In this document: one piece after another, positions 1 through 5,901 of the stretch | Numbering within the stretch: position 1 is the first letter of the stretch | Layout of the letters: every line of letters starts with the position of its first letter | Assembly (NCBI GenBank): GCA_007128085.1 | Contig: SKYC01000270.1 | Coordinates: 1-5,901 of the forward strand | Direction: 5' to 3' | From: Saprospiraceae bacterium | GTDB lineage: Bacteria; Bacteroidota; Bacteroidia; Chitinophagales; Saprospiraceae | DNA: 5,901 nt | Position numbers and translations under genes: made by a program | Notes under the pieces: model-generated | Told to the model about the DNA's origin: nothing | Database searches by the model: none | Seen by the model: the letters and a program-made list of their open reading frames with translations, nothing else

Positions 1-55
1 ACATAGCAAGACCTTCAATAGTGGACCGAAAATTATCAAGAGTCGTGATTTTTTG

Positions 56-81
56 TTTCTTTTGTATCTAGACAAAAGAAA
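56..81. repeat. AT-rich perfect inverted repeat (10-bp arms)
   Basis: The arms tttcttttgt (56-65) and acaaaagaaa (72-81) are exact reverse complements around a 6-nt loop. The stem has only two G-C pairs per arm and is not followed by a clear T-run on either strand, so a strong terminator is unlikely. It could be a protein-binding site, a weak hairpin at the end of an upstream transcript, or chance in an AT-rich stretch. The symmetry is seen directly; no function is assigned. Confidence 0.4.
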
Positions 82-102
82 TATAAGAATTATGAGTAGG
101 TA

Positions 103-134
103 AAATACATGCCCATCTGATTGGGTATGTATTT
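103..134. terminator. Terminator-like hairpin, possibly bidirectional
   Basis: The left arm aaatacatgccca (103-115) pairs with tgggtatgtattt (122-134) over 13 positions, with one G-T wobble and a 6-nt loop (116-121). The stem ends in A-T pairs, so a transcript from either side finishes in a short U-rich tract, as in many intrinsic terminators. It lies upstream of the flippase promoter, where a terminator for a gene to the left would be expected. A short open frame ending in TAA at 101-103 abuts it and might be that gene's tail, but it is too short to support as a gene. Confidence 0.45.
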
Positions 135-167
135 CTCCCCCCTTCCATTTACATTTCCAATAAATTA

Positions 168-195
168 TTGAGAATGCAAACAATTCTTACTTTTG
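168..195 (+). promoter_or_regulatory. Bacteroidota-type promoter of the flippase gene
   Basis: TACTTTTG at 188-195 matches the Bacteroidota -7 consensus TAnnTTTG exactly. A TTG at 168-170 stands 17 nt upstream, at the short end of the spacing reported for the -33 element in this phylum. Transcription would start near 200-204, giving a leader of only about 15 nt before the ATG at 218. That leader contains a small inverted repeat, ttgag (196-200) with ctcaa (210-214), and no recognisable Shine-Dalgarno sequence, which is normal in this phylum. Assignment is by consensus only. Confidence 0.5.
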
Positions 196-217
196 TTGAG
201 TAATTTTAGCTCAATCC

Positions 218-1699
218 ATGGGAGTAATAAAAAGGCAGGGAATCAAGTATTCCATTGTGGTATACGCAGGGGCGTTCATCGGTATGCTGAATGTCCTCTA
301 TTTTTATCCCAAATTTCTAAGTGAGGAAGAACTCGGCATTACTAAATTTTTGATCGATACCGCTTCATTGATGGCTCCTTTCCTGCTTTTTGGAGCTCCC
401 AATGTGGCGACCCGTTTTTTTCCCCAACTTAAAGACCAGGAGAAAAAGCATCACGGCTTTTTTGGTTTTTTGCTTACCTATGCCGGGATTAGTATTTTAC
501 TGGTCTCGCTTTTGTACCTCATTTTCAGGGCAGAGATTGTAGCCTACTACTCAGCCAGGGATCCCTTGTTCAGGGATTATATCTATGCCTTGTGGCTGGT
601 TTGTATAATCTATGCCCTGAGTACCCTTATTCAAAGATATTCATTCAACTATCGGCGCATTGTTTTGCCCACATTGATACACGACTACACGTTTAAAATT
701 GGAACGCCATTGCTCGCCGGTTTTTACTTTTTTGAAATCGCAAGCCTGGATCAATTTATTTATGGAATCATTGCTTTGTTTGTTGTTGATTTGACTGGCC
801 AATTTTTATATCTGAAAAGTATAGGAGGCCTTCAATTCAGTCCGGTTGGAGCGGTCATTAAGAAGGTAGAATTCAAAAAAATAATGGAGTTCGGCAGCTT
901 CGGTTTGTTGGGGTCGGTCGGCTTTTCAATGATCTTTTTTCTGGATTCCTTCATGGTAGGAACCATGTATAATCTCAGTGGTTTAGGAGTTTTCGCCATT
1001 GCTGCGGCCATAGCGAATGTGATGAATATACCCTTTAAAGCCTTTAATAAAATTGGGCCTCCGATGATTGCTGAGGCCTGGCACAATAGAGATTATGAAA
1101 AAATAGCCGTGCTTTACCGCCGATCCTCTGCTGTTTTGCTGACGCTGGGTCTGGGAGTTTTTATACTGATTTGGACAAATCTGGACTCCTTGTATAGCCT
1201 GATGCCCAACGGAGAGAGGTACATGGCCGGCATGTCTGTGGTACTTATACTGGGCCTGTCGAGATTGATTGATTTGGCTACCGGCCTGAATGCAGCGGTA
1301 ATAGGGTACTCCAAATACTTTAAATTTAATTTTTACAGTATGTCGGTACTCGGACTTTCCAATGTGGCCTTGAATTATTACCTTATCCCGGAGTACGGTA
1401 TAGACGGCGCGGCTACGGCCACCCTGATTTCCTTTTTTCTATTCAACCTGGTGCGCTACTTTTTTATATACTGGAAATTTGGATTTCAGCCCTTTGATTT
1501 AAATACCCTGAAATTGTCGGTAGTGGGGTTGGGGTTAATTTTTTTCGGAGGGTGGATGCCGGGAAGTGGAAATGTATGGCTGGATATGGTTTGGCAGAGT
1601 TTGCTCTTCGGGGGTGTTTTTCTACTGGTGGTGCTGACAACCAACTGGAGTCCCGATATCAGACAGTTGGTCGTGGATTTTTGGCGAAAAATTTTTTGA
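218..1699 (+). CDS. Polysaccharide flippase (Wzx/MATE-like exporter)
   Basis: A 493-residue, very hydrophobic protein with roughly 12-14 predicted membrane segments, for example near residues 11-30, 42-62, 82-103, 121-140, 178-198, 225-247, 256-275, 303-320, 372-392, 396-417, 432-446 and 458-474. The N-terminal MGVIKRQGIK followed directly by the first helix, the motif PEYGIDGAATATLIS (391-405), and the length all fit the polysaccharide biosynthesis/O-antigen flippase family of the MOP superfamily. Members move lipid-linked oligosaccharide units across the inner membrane. The start at 218 is preferred because it gives the usual family N-terminus and lies just below a good promoter. The next gene, an amino-sugar aminotransferase, supports a glycan role. 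No catalytic signature exists in this family, so the substrate cannot be read from the sequence; a transporter for another lipid-linked product is the main alternative. Confidence 0.88.
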   Translation: MGVIKRQGIKYSIVVYAGAFIGMLNVLYFYPKFLSEEELGITKFLIDTASLMAPFLLFGAPNVATRFFPQLKDQEKKHHGFFGFLLTYAGISILLVSLLYLIFRAEIVAYYSARDPLFRDYIYALWLVCIIYALSTLIQRYSFNYRRIVLPTLIHDYTFKIGTPLLAGFYFFEIASLDQFIYGIIALFVVDLTGQFLYLKSIGGLQFSPVGAVIKKVEFKKIMEFGSFGLLGSVGFSMIFFLDSFMVGTMYNLSGLGVFAIAAAIANVMNIPFKAFNKIGPPMIAEAWHNRDYEKIAVLYRRSSAVLLTLGLGVFILIWTNLDSLYSLMPNGERYMAGMSVVLILGLSRLIDLATGLNAAVIGYSKYFKFNFYSMSVLGLSNVALNYYLIPEYGIDGAATATLISFFLFNLVRYFFIYWKFGFQPFDLNTLKLSVVGLGLIFFGGWMPGSGNVWLDMVWQSLLFGGVFLLVVLTTNWSPDIRQLVVDFWRKIF

Positions 1700-1817
1700 G
1701 GTAAAAAAAGCTATTCGTGAGGGTAATGGACGAAAAAAGACGGAAAAACCGGGCCTGTGATTTTATGTAATCAGCTATCGGTAGGCGGTGAAAAAGCGTA
1801 TACTAACTCAATATCAT

Positions 1818-1825
1818 TATATTTG
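1818..1825 (+). promoter_or_regulatory. -7 promoter element upstream of the aminotransferase
   Basis: TATATTTG matches TAnnTTTG exactly and lies 26 nt before the aminotransferase ATG, so transcription would begin around 1830. No TTG is found at the usual -33 distance, which weakens the call. With the 152-nt gap after the flippase stop and no clear terminator there, the aminotransferase may be read both from this site and by read-through. Confidence 0.4.
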
Positions 1826-1851
1826 CGCAAGAGGAACACTAAACAGGTGGT

Positions 1852-2961
1852 ATGGGAAAAGATAAAACAAAGATTAAACCCAAAAGGGTTGCAGATATCC
1901 CGGTGACAAAACCATTTATGCCACCGAGAGAGGAATACAGTGAGTTGCTCAAGGGGGTTTGGGAGCGAATCTGGCTCACGAACAACGGGCCACTGGTGCA
2001 ACAACTGGAAGAAGAATTAAAATCTAAATTGGATCTCGACCACCTGTTGTATGTGACCAATGGCACCATTGCTTTGCAATTGGCCATCAAGGCACTGGGG
2101 CTTAAAGGTGAGATCATTACGACCCCTTTTAGTTATGTGGCAACCACCTCTTCCATTGTTTGGGAGGGGTGCGAACCGGTGTTTGTCGATATTGAACCGG
2201 AGCGCTTGACGATTGATCCCCATCGGATAGAGGAGGCCATTACCGAAAAAACCACCGGAATTCTGGCCACTCACGTCTATGGCCTTCCCTGTTTTGTAGA
2301 GGAAATTGAAGAAATTGCCCAAAGGCGGGGATTGAAGGTGATTTACGACGCTGCCCACGCATTTGGAACGATTTATAAAGGCAAATCACTCTACGATTAC
2401 GGAGACATCAGCACGGCCAGCTTTCACGCAACCAAACTCTTTCACTCCGTCGAAGGGGGAGCTGTGATCGCCGGTAATCCGGCCATTCAGGAAGAAATTC
2501 ATCACTCGCGCAACTTCGGACATGCCGGTCCTGAAAATTACTTCAATGTGGGCATCAACGGCAAAAATTCTGAATTTCACGCGGCCATGGGTCTTGTCAA
2601 TCTCAGATACATAGACCAGGTGATGGATAAAAGAAAAGAACAGTCGCTTCTATACAGATCACTGCTAGGTCATACACCCTTGCGGTTTTTAGAAGTTCCT
2701 CCGGATACCGATTACAACTTTGCCTATGTACCCGTAATATTGGAATCAGAAGAAAAGTTACTGCAGGCAGTCGATCGACTCAAAAAAAACGGCATCTCAC
2801 CGCGCAGGTATTTCTATCCGCCCCTCCATCAATTGGACTATGTGAAGAGGACACCTCTTCAAGTCGTGGAAGATATTTCCAGACGAGTCTTGTGTCTGCC
2901 CGTTTATCAAGAACTGAGCGGAAAGGACATAGAGAGGATTGCAAAATTGGTTTTGGGGTAA
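1852..2961 (+). CDS. DegT/DnrJ/EryC1 sugar aminotransferase (VioA-like)
   Basis: A 369-residue fold-type I PLP-dependent aminotransferase that would put an amino group on a nucleotide-linked keto-sugar, using an amino-acid donor such as glutamate, in the cytoplasm. Visible family features are PVTKPFMPPREEY (17-29), WLTNNGP (41-47), NGTIALQLAIKALG (70-83), TTPFSYVATTSS (90-101), PVFVDIEP (109-116), the cofactor aspartate D166 in IYDAAHAFG (164-172), the PLP-binding lysine K195 in SFHATKLFHSVEGGA (190-204), GINGKNSEFHAAMG (234-247) and RRYFYPPLH (318-326). The block order and wording resemble dTDP-4-amino-4,6-dideoxyglucose transaminases such as VioA, but the exact sugar is inference. A basic stretch of about 12 residues precedes the usual family start; a start at the GTG codon for V18 would remove it. 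AGGTGG ends only 1 nt before the ATG, too close to act as a normal Shine-Dalgarno site. All catalytic residues are present, so it should be active. Confidence 0.92.
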   Translation: MGKDKTKIKPKRVADIPVTKPFMPPREEYSELLKGVWERIWLTNNGPLVQQLEEELKSKLDLDHLLYVTNGTIALQLAIKALGLKGEIITTPFSYVATTSSIVWEGCEPVFVDIEPERLTIDPHRIEEAITEKTTGILATHVYGLPCFVEEIEEIAQRRGLKVIYDAAHAFGTIYKGKSLYDYGDISTASFHATKLFHSVEGGAVIAGNPAIQEEIHHSRNFGHAGPENYFNVGINGKNSEFHAAMGLVNLRYIDQVMDKRKEQSLLYRSLLGHTPLRFLEVPPDTDYNFAYVPVILESEEKLLQAVDRLKKNGISPRRYFYPPLHQLDYVKRTPLQVVEDISRRVLCLPVYQELSGKDIERIAKLVLG

Positions 2962-2974
2962 AAAATGATGTTAG

Positions 2975-3226
2975 TACTACATCCCCATTAAGGACGGGAT
3001 CAACGACGAGTTCCGGGTGTACATCAATGTCCCGGCTCAAATAGAAATTATGATTTACGACCGATGGGGCAGTAAGGTGTTTGAAAGCCGGGACCCCGGC
3101 ATAGGGTGGGATGGACAGTTCAGGGGAGAACCCGCTCCGGAGGGAGTCTATACCTATCAGGTTTTTGTCGACTACCCCAATGGGAGCTCCGATCGGTTTT
3201 CGGGGGATTTATTGTTGATTAGGTAG
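2975..3226 (+). pseudogene. Orphan CHU_C (type IX secretion sorting) domain, 5'-truncated
   Basis: The open frame 2975-3226 encodes 83 residues forming nearly a whole CHU_C/gliding-motility-associated C-terminal domain. Key parts are DGINDEF (from 2993), IYDRWGSKVFES, GWDG, EGVYTYQVFV and a terminal GDLLLIR before TAG. In this family the domain sits at the extreme C-terminus of large secreted proteins and directs export and surface attachment by the type IX system. Here nothing precedes it: in-frame stops occur at 2966 and 2972, the usual FSPNGDG lead-in appears degraded to IPIKDG, and the aminotransferase stop is only 13 nt upstream. There is no signal peptide and no plausible start; a GTG at 3017 would cut into the domain. 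The best reading is the 3' remnant of a surface-protein gene whose body was lost by deletion or recombination. A programmed expression route seems unlikely. Confidence 0.78.
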
Positions 3227-3251
3227 GTTTTTTTGCTTTATTTATTTAAGA

Positions 3252-3320
3252 TGTCGCCTCTACGAGGCTTTTATTTCTCTGCATAATCTATGCTACAAAG
3301 CTATCGCCCATCCGGGGCTT
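3252..3320. repeat. Two degenerate palindromic repeat units, 50 bp apart
   Basis: The 19-nt cores at 3252-3270 (tgtcgcctctacgaggctt) and 3302-3320 (tatcgcccatccggggctt) agree at 14 of 19 positions, and their starts are 50 bp apart. Each holds a small hairpin: gcctc-tac-gaggc at 3256-3268 and gccc-atccg-gggc at 3306-3318. Similar short GC-rich palindromes set in AT-rich spacers recur between genes in many Bacteroidota; that comparison is from memory. They lie in the 268-nt gene-free spacer between the CHU_C remnant and the large secreted-protein gene. Their role is unknown. Confidence 0.55.
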
Positions 3321-3352
3321 GGATGACTTATAGACTTTTGGGTTTGTTTCTA

Positions 3353-3392
3353 GTCGTAGTCGTGGCAGAAGATTTCCTCCCACGACTACGAC
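3353..3392. repeat. Perfect 13-bp inverted repeat with 14-nt loop
   Basis: gtcgtagtcgtgg (3353-3365) and ccacgactacgac (3380-3392) are exact reverse complements separated by 14 nt. The stem is GC-richer than its surroundings and should be stable. No T-run follows on the plus strand (accaacaaaa), so it is a poor intrinsic terminator for the CHU_C remnant. On the outer side the flanks gtttgttt and aacaaaat continue imperfect complementarity, giving a miniature terminal-repeat appearance. It may be an extragenic palindromic element, a small non-autonomous mobile remnant, or an mRNA-end stabiliser. Confidence 0.6.
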
Positions 3393-3457
3393 CAACAAAA
3401 TCAATACTTTTAAAATCCAAAACCAATCAATTTCCCCTCCTTTATCGCCAAATTGCC

Positions 3458-3465
3458 TATATTCG
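3458..3465 (+). promoter_or_regulatory. Weak -7 element candidate for the large secreted-protein gene
   Basis: TATATTCG differs from TAnnTTTG at one position and lies 29 nt before the ATG at 3495, the same kind of distance as the other two promoters in this window. No TTG occurs at the expected -33 position. It is the best candidate found in the spacer but remains weak. Confidence 0.25.
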
Positions 3466-3494
3466 CAAATGTATTTTAGCCTTATACTCAACGC

Positions 3495-5901
3495 ATGTAC
3501 TCATTTTGCACTTTTTGGGAAGCCGGATTCACTATTTTAAAAAGTGTTTTAACATCCCTGCTTATACTTCTTTCTGTCCCTATAGCCGTTCTGGAAGCCC
3601 AAACTTTCACAGACGGCTATTTCAATTTTCCCGCTCCGGACTGTTTTGAAGAACCGGAATCCGGAGAATTTGGAATGGAATTGTTGTACAAGACAGAAAT
3701 TGATATTGCTACCTACATTACCCCCCTGGTTGCTGATATCGACAATGATGGAGTTGTTGAAATTATAGCAATGACTGCCAATGGGTATTCTTCTGAGTAC
3801 TCCCATCATAATGATCCTTGGCGCGCAAGAGACCTGGCAGTCTTTAATGGTCAGACCGGAGAACTTAAAAGAATCATACCTACTCCTTATATGCCTAAGT
3901 GGACAGGCACTCCATTCGCAGTTGCAGATGTTACAGGGGACGGTATGGGTGAAATAATTATTGCCACATTAGGATCCAATCACAACTCAGCAGCAGATCG
4001 AGGAAAACTGATATGTTACGACTACCAGGGCAACGAGTTGTGGAGAACCACCAATTCATACGGGATCAATTCCCCAAAAAGCTATGGAGGTGCTCCCGGA
4101 ATAGCCGATTTCAATGGAGACGGAATTCCAGAAGTATACATTTACAATGAGATATACAATGCCCAAACGGGTGATTTGTTGGCAGAGGGGGGAAACAACG
4201 GAATAGGTATGATGATTGATTTTCGTGCTTTGGCTGCTCTCTCCAATACTGTCGCAGCTGACTTGACCAATAGTCCTGGCCTTGAATTGGCTGCGGGAAG
4301 AACGGTTTACGAGGTGACCATAACCAATCCCTACGGATTGACAGGCAACTCAATGAATCCTATAAACGCTAATTTTCAAGTAGGGGGCAGGGATGCAAGA
4401 GATGGCTTCACGGCGGTAGCAGACATCAATTTGGACGGAAATTTGGAAGTGGTAGTAGGTACCTCACTGCATGGATCTCCTCCGAGAAGAACACTGTACG
4501 TGTGGAATCCGCGGTCCAATGAGTTGATTGCAGAGGCCGAGCTATTAAATGCTTTATCCTCCCAAAACAGGACGGGTGTTCCCTTTATTGGAGATGTGGA
4601 CGGAGATGGGTTTCCAAATATCGGAGTTTGTACGCCAAACAGGGTTGAAATGTTTGAATACAACGGAAGTACCTCCTTGAGTAGAAAATGGGCCCTGACG
4701 ACTTCAGACGTTTCAGGTAAAACCAAACTCACCATGTTCGATTTTAATCAAAATGGGAATAAAGAAATCGTGTACAGAGATGAAACCACGCTGAGAGTAT
4801 TTGACGGAAGTGGCACGACACCTCAAACTTTGGTCTCTACCCCTTCATATTCAGGGACGGGTGTAGAAGGACCCATCATTGCGGATATCAGCGGCAATGG
4901 AAGTGCAGAGATTTTGGTTACCTCTAATAACAACAATAACAACAGCAGGCCTTTTATTGGGAGCATTCACGTGTATCAATCCAGTTCGGAGCCCTGGGCC
5001 CCTGCGAGAAGTGTATGGAACCAGTACAGCTATTTCAATGTTCACATTAGAGACGACCTGTCGATTCCTACCCAACAACCCAATCACGGAGAGGAATTCT
5101 TTGTGGATGAGTCGCCCTGTCCTACCACTTTTGAGAATCGTCCTTTAAACAACTTTATGGTGCAGTCCACTTTTTACGATGAATACGGTTGCAGAGTTAC
5201 CCCATTGCCCGACGCCTATATCCGGATCGATTCGATTGAGCAGAATTGCAGTGATCACGGTGAAATAATGGTATACTTTACCATTGGAAATCAAAGTGCA
5301 GATGCCGCATTGCCTTCCCAAGTTCCGGTAACCTTTTTTAATGGTAGCCCGCATTCATTTGGGATACAATTATTTACTTTTATCATGCCCTTTGCAGTAC
5401 CACCGAACTCAGAGCGCGGACCATTTTCGATTGCGCTAACCAATGCCGATCAAATCACCTGGTTATACGGAGTCGTAAATGACGATGGAAGCGAATCTCC
5501 CCCGGTATTGTTCCCAATCACCAATATTAGTGAGTGCGACTACACCAACAATATTGATTCTATAGAAATAGTGGATGCGATGGTGGACATAGAGACGTAC
5601 GAAATTATTTACACTTGCGATTCGGATGAGGTAGGCGTAATCGAAAATACATATGTTACGGCAGGCGGCTGTGATTCCACCCACATTATTACCACAGAAT
5701 GGCAACCCTCCCATGATATTTTCGAAGAAACCTGGGTCTGCAACCCTCAAGATACCGGGCTGGTGGTCTATGAGGGAATGAATCAATTCGGCTGCGATTC
5801 CATTCACACGACCCAGTATCATTTGGCTCCCACTCACGATATTGTTGAAGAACGGGGCAGTTGTAATCCCGCAGACACCGGTACGGCCATGACCATCTAT
5901 A
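3495..5901 (+). CDS. Large secreted FG-GAP/VCBS and CARDB repeat protein (3'-incomplete)
   Basis: The frame is open from ATG 3495 to the window edge (802 codons). An in-frame stop at 3477 leaves this ATG as the natural start. Residues 1-35 look like a signal peptide, with hydrophobic SLLILLSVPIAV and likely cleavage after VLEA. Eight FG-GAP/VCBS-type loops follow, at about residues 81 (DIDNDGVVE), 145, 205, 256 (degenerate), 310, 367, 416 and 464, spaced 48-64 residues as in a beta-propeller; most keep the acidic residues expected to bind Ca. A conserved block, ARSVWNQYSYFNVHIRDDLS (504-523), leads to a CARDB-like Ig domain (about 574-690), then Cys repeats from 708. In Bacteroidota this layout belongs to exported surface or adhesion proteins that normally end in a type IX sorting domain, here beyond the edge. 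The molecular target is unknown. An Asn run (478-483) lies in a propeller loop. Confidence 0.87.
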   Translation, partial: MYSFCTFWEAGFTILKSVLTSLLILLSVPIAVLEAQTFTDGYFNFPAPDCFEEPESGEFGMELLYKTEIDIATYITPLVADIDNDGVVEIIAMTANGYSSEYSHHNDPWRARDLAVFNGQTGELKRIIPTPYMPKWTGTPFAVADVTGDGMGEIIIATLGSNHNSAADRGKLICYDYQGNELWRTTNSYGINSPKSYGGAPGIADFNGDGIPEVYIYNEIYNAQTGDLLAEGGNNGIGMMIDFRALAALSNTVAADLTNSPGLELAAGRTVYEVTITNPYGLTGNSMNPINANFQVGGRDARDGFTAVADINLDGNLEVVVGTSLHGSPPRRTLYVWNPRSNELIAEAELLNALSSQNRTGVPFIGDVDGDGFPNIGVCTPNRVEMFEYNGSTSLSRKWALTTSDVSGKTKLTMFDFNQNGNKEIVYRDETTLRVFDGSGTTPQTLVSTPSYSGTGVEGPIIADISGNGSAEILVTSNNNNNNSRPFIGSIHVYQSSSEPWAPARSVWNQYSYFNVHIRDDLSIPTQQPNHGEEFFVDESPCPTTFENRPLNNFMVQSTFYDEYGCRVTPLPDAYIRIDSIEQNCSDHGEIMVYFTIGNQSADAALPSQVPVTFFNGSPHSFGIQLFTFIMPFAVPPNSERGPFSIALTNADQITWLYGVVNDDGSESPPVLFPITNISECDYTNNIDSIEIVDAMVDIETYEIIYTCDSDEVGVIENTYVTAGGCDSTHIITTEWQPSHDIFEETWVCNPQDTGLVVYEGMNQFGCDSIHTTQYHLAPTHDIVEERGSCNPADTGTAMTIY
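5616..5901 (+). repeat. In-frame 123-bp Cys repeat array (41 residues per unit)
   Basis: Inside the large secreted-protein gene, unit-opening cysteine codons lie at 5616, 5739 and 5862, exactly 123 bp apart, giving two complete units and the start of a third that runs off the edge. The first two units share 13 of 41 residues: Cys1, Gly7, GCDS at 18-21, His23, Pro31, HDI at 33-35 and EE at 37-38. Two cysteines per unit (positions 1 and 19) could form one disulfide each after export. Exact length with low identity points to old, selected repeats rather than recent duplication. Confidence 0.8.

Noticed and set aside
2..103. Plus-strand open frame of 33 codons from the left edge to a TAA at 101-103, just before a hairpin
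   Set aside because: It could be the tail of an upstream gene, but 33 AT-rich codons stay open by chance often enough and no recognisable motif is present. It also spans the 56-81 inverted repeat.
3017..3226. Treating the CHU_C fragment as a small gene starting at GTG 3017
   Set aside because: That start falls inside the domain after DGINDEF, and the coding similarity continues upstream to about 2981, so it is a truncated remnant rather than a small gene.
3227..3240. T-run just after the CHU_C stop as an intrinsic terminator
   Set aside because: The only nearby symmetry is a short ccgatcgg palindrome some 30 nt upstream; no stable stem sits directly before the T-run.
3288..3491. Minus-strand open frame of 67 codons in the spacer
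   Set aside because: It covers the palindromic unit and the 13-bp inverted repeat, has low-complexity composition and no upstream signal; most likely a chance frame.
3290..3649. Open frame of 119 codons on the plus strand across the spacer and the start of the large gene
   Set aside because: Its product has no family features, it crosses both palindromic elements, and it overlaps the signal-peptide region of the much better supported frame starting at 3495.
4923..4952. Asn-coding run of aat/aac codons as a microsatellite of interest
   Set aside because: Only six codons long, with mixed synonymous codons; an ordinary loop insertion in a propeller blade.
5463..5837. Minus-strand open frame of 124 codons
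   Set aside because: It lies wholly antisense to the Cys repeat and CARDB-like region of the secreted protein and shows no domain features.

Overview
The window looks like a Bacteroidota chromosome, probably from the Saprospiria/Lewinella-like part of the phylum. Three things point there: a C-terminal CHU_C-type (type IX secretion) sorting domain, a large secreted FG-GAP/VCBS protein with Cys-Asp-Ser repeats, and TAnnTTTG-type -7 promoter elements without clear Shine-Dalgarno sequences. The phylum call is well supported; the finer placement is inference.

Positions 1-217 are non-coding as far as can be supported. They hold two hairpins, one of them terminator-like, and a good Bacteroidota-type promoter. 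The first gene (218-1699) encodes a multi-pass polysaccharide flippase of the Wzx/MATE-like family. After a 152-nt gap with its own -7 element comes a DegT/DnrJ/EryC1 PLP-dependent sugar aminotransferase (1852-2961), closest in appearance to VioA-type dTDP-4-amino-sugar transaminases. Together these are the export and amino-sugar steps of a surface-polysaccharide locus, whose glycosyltransferases must lie elsewhere.

Beginning 13 nt after the aminotransferase stop codon is an orphan CHU_C domain (2975-3226) with no start codon and no protein body. It is best read as the 3' remnant of a deleted or recombined surface-protein gene. The 268-nt spacer that follows (3227-3494) has no gene but is rich in structure: two degenerate palindrome-bearing repeat units 50 bp apart and a perfect 13-bp inverted repeat.

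From 3495 to the right edge runs one uninterrupted open frame, 802 codons so far and incomplete. It encodes a secreted protein with a signal peptide, eight FG-GAP/VCBS-like Ca-binding loops (a beta-propeller), a conserved ARSVWNQY linker block, a CARDB-like Ig domain, and the start of an exactly 41-residue Cys repeat array. By analogy with relatives it probably ends, beyond the window, in a type IX sorting domain.

A possible functional link is that many type IX cargo proteins in this phylum are attached to surface lipopolysaccharide, so glycan genes beside a surface-protein gene make sense. The sequence alone does not prove that link. I found no RNA gene, CRISPR array, transposase or defence system.
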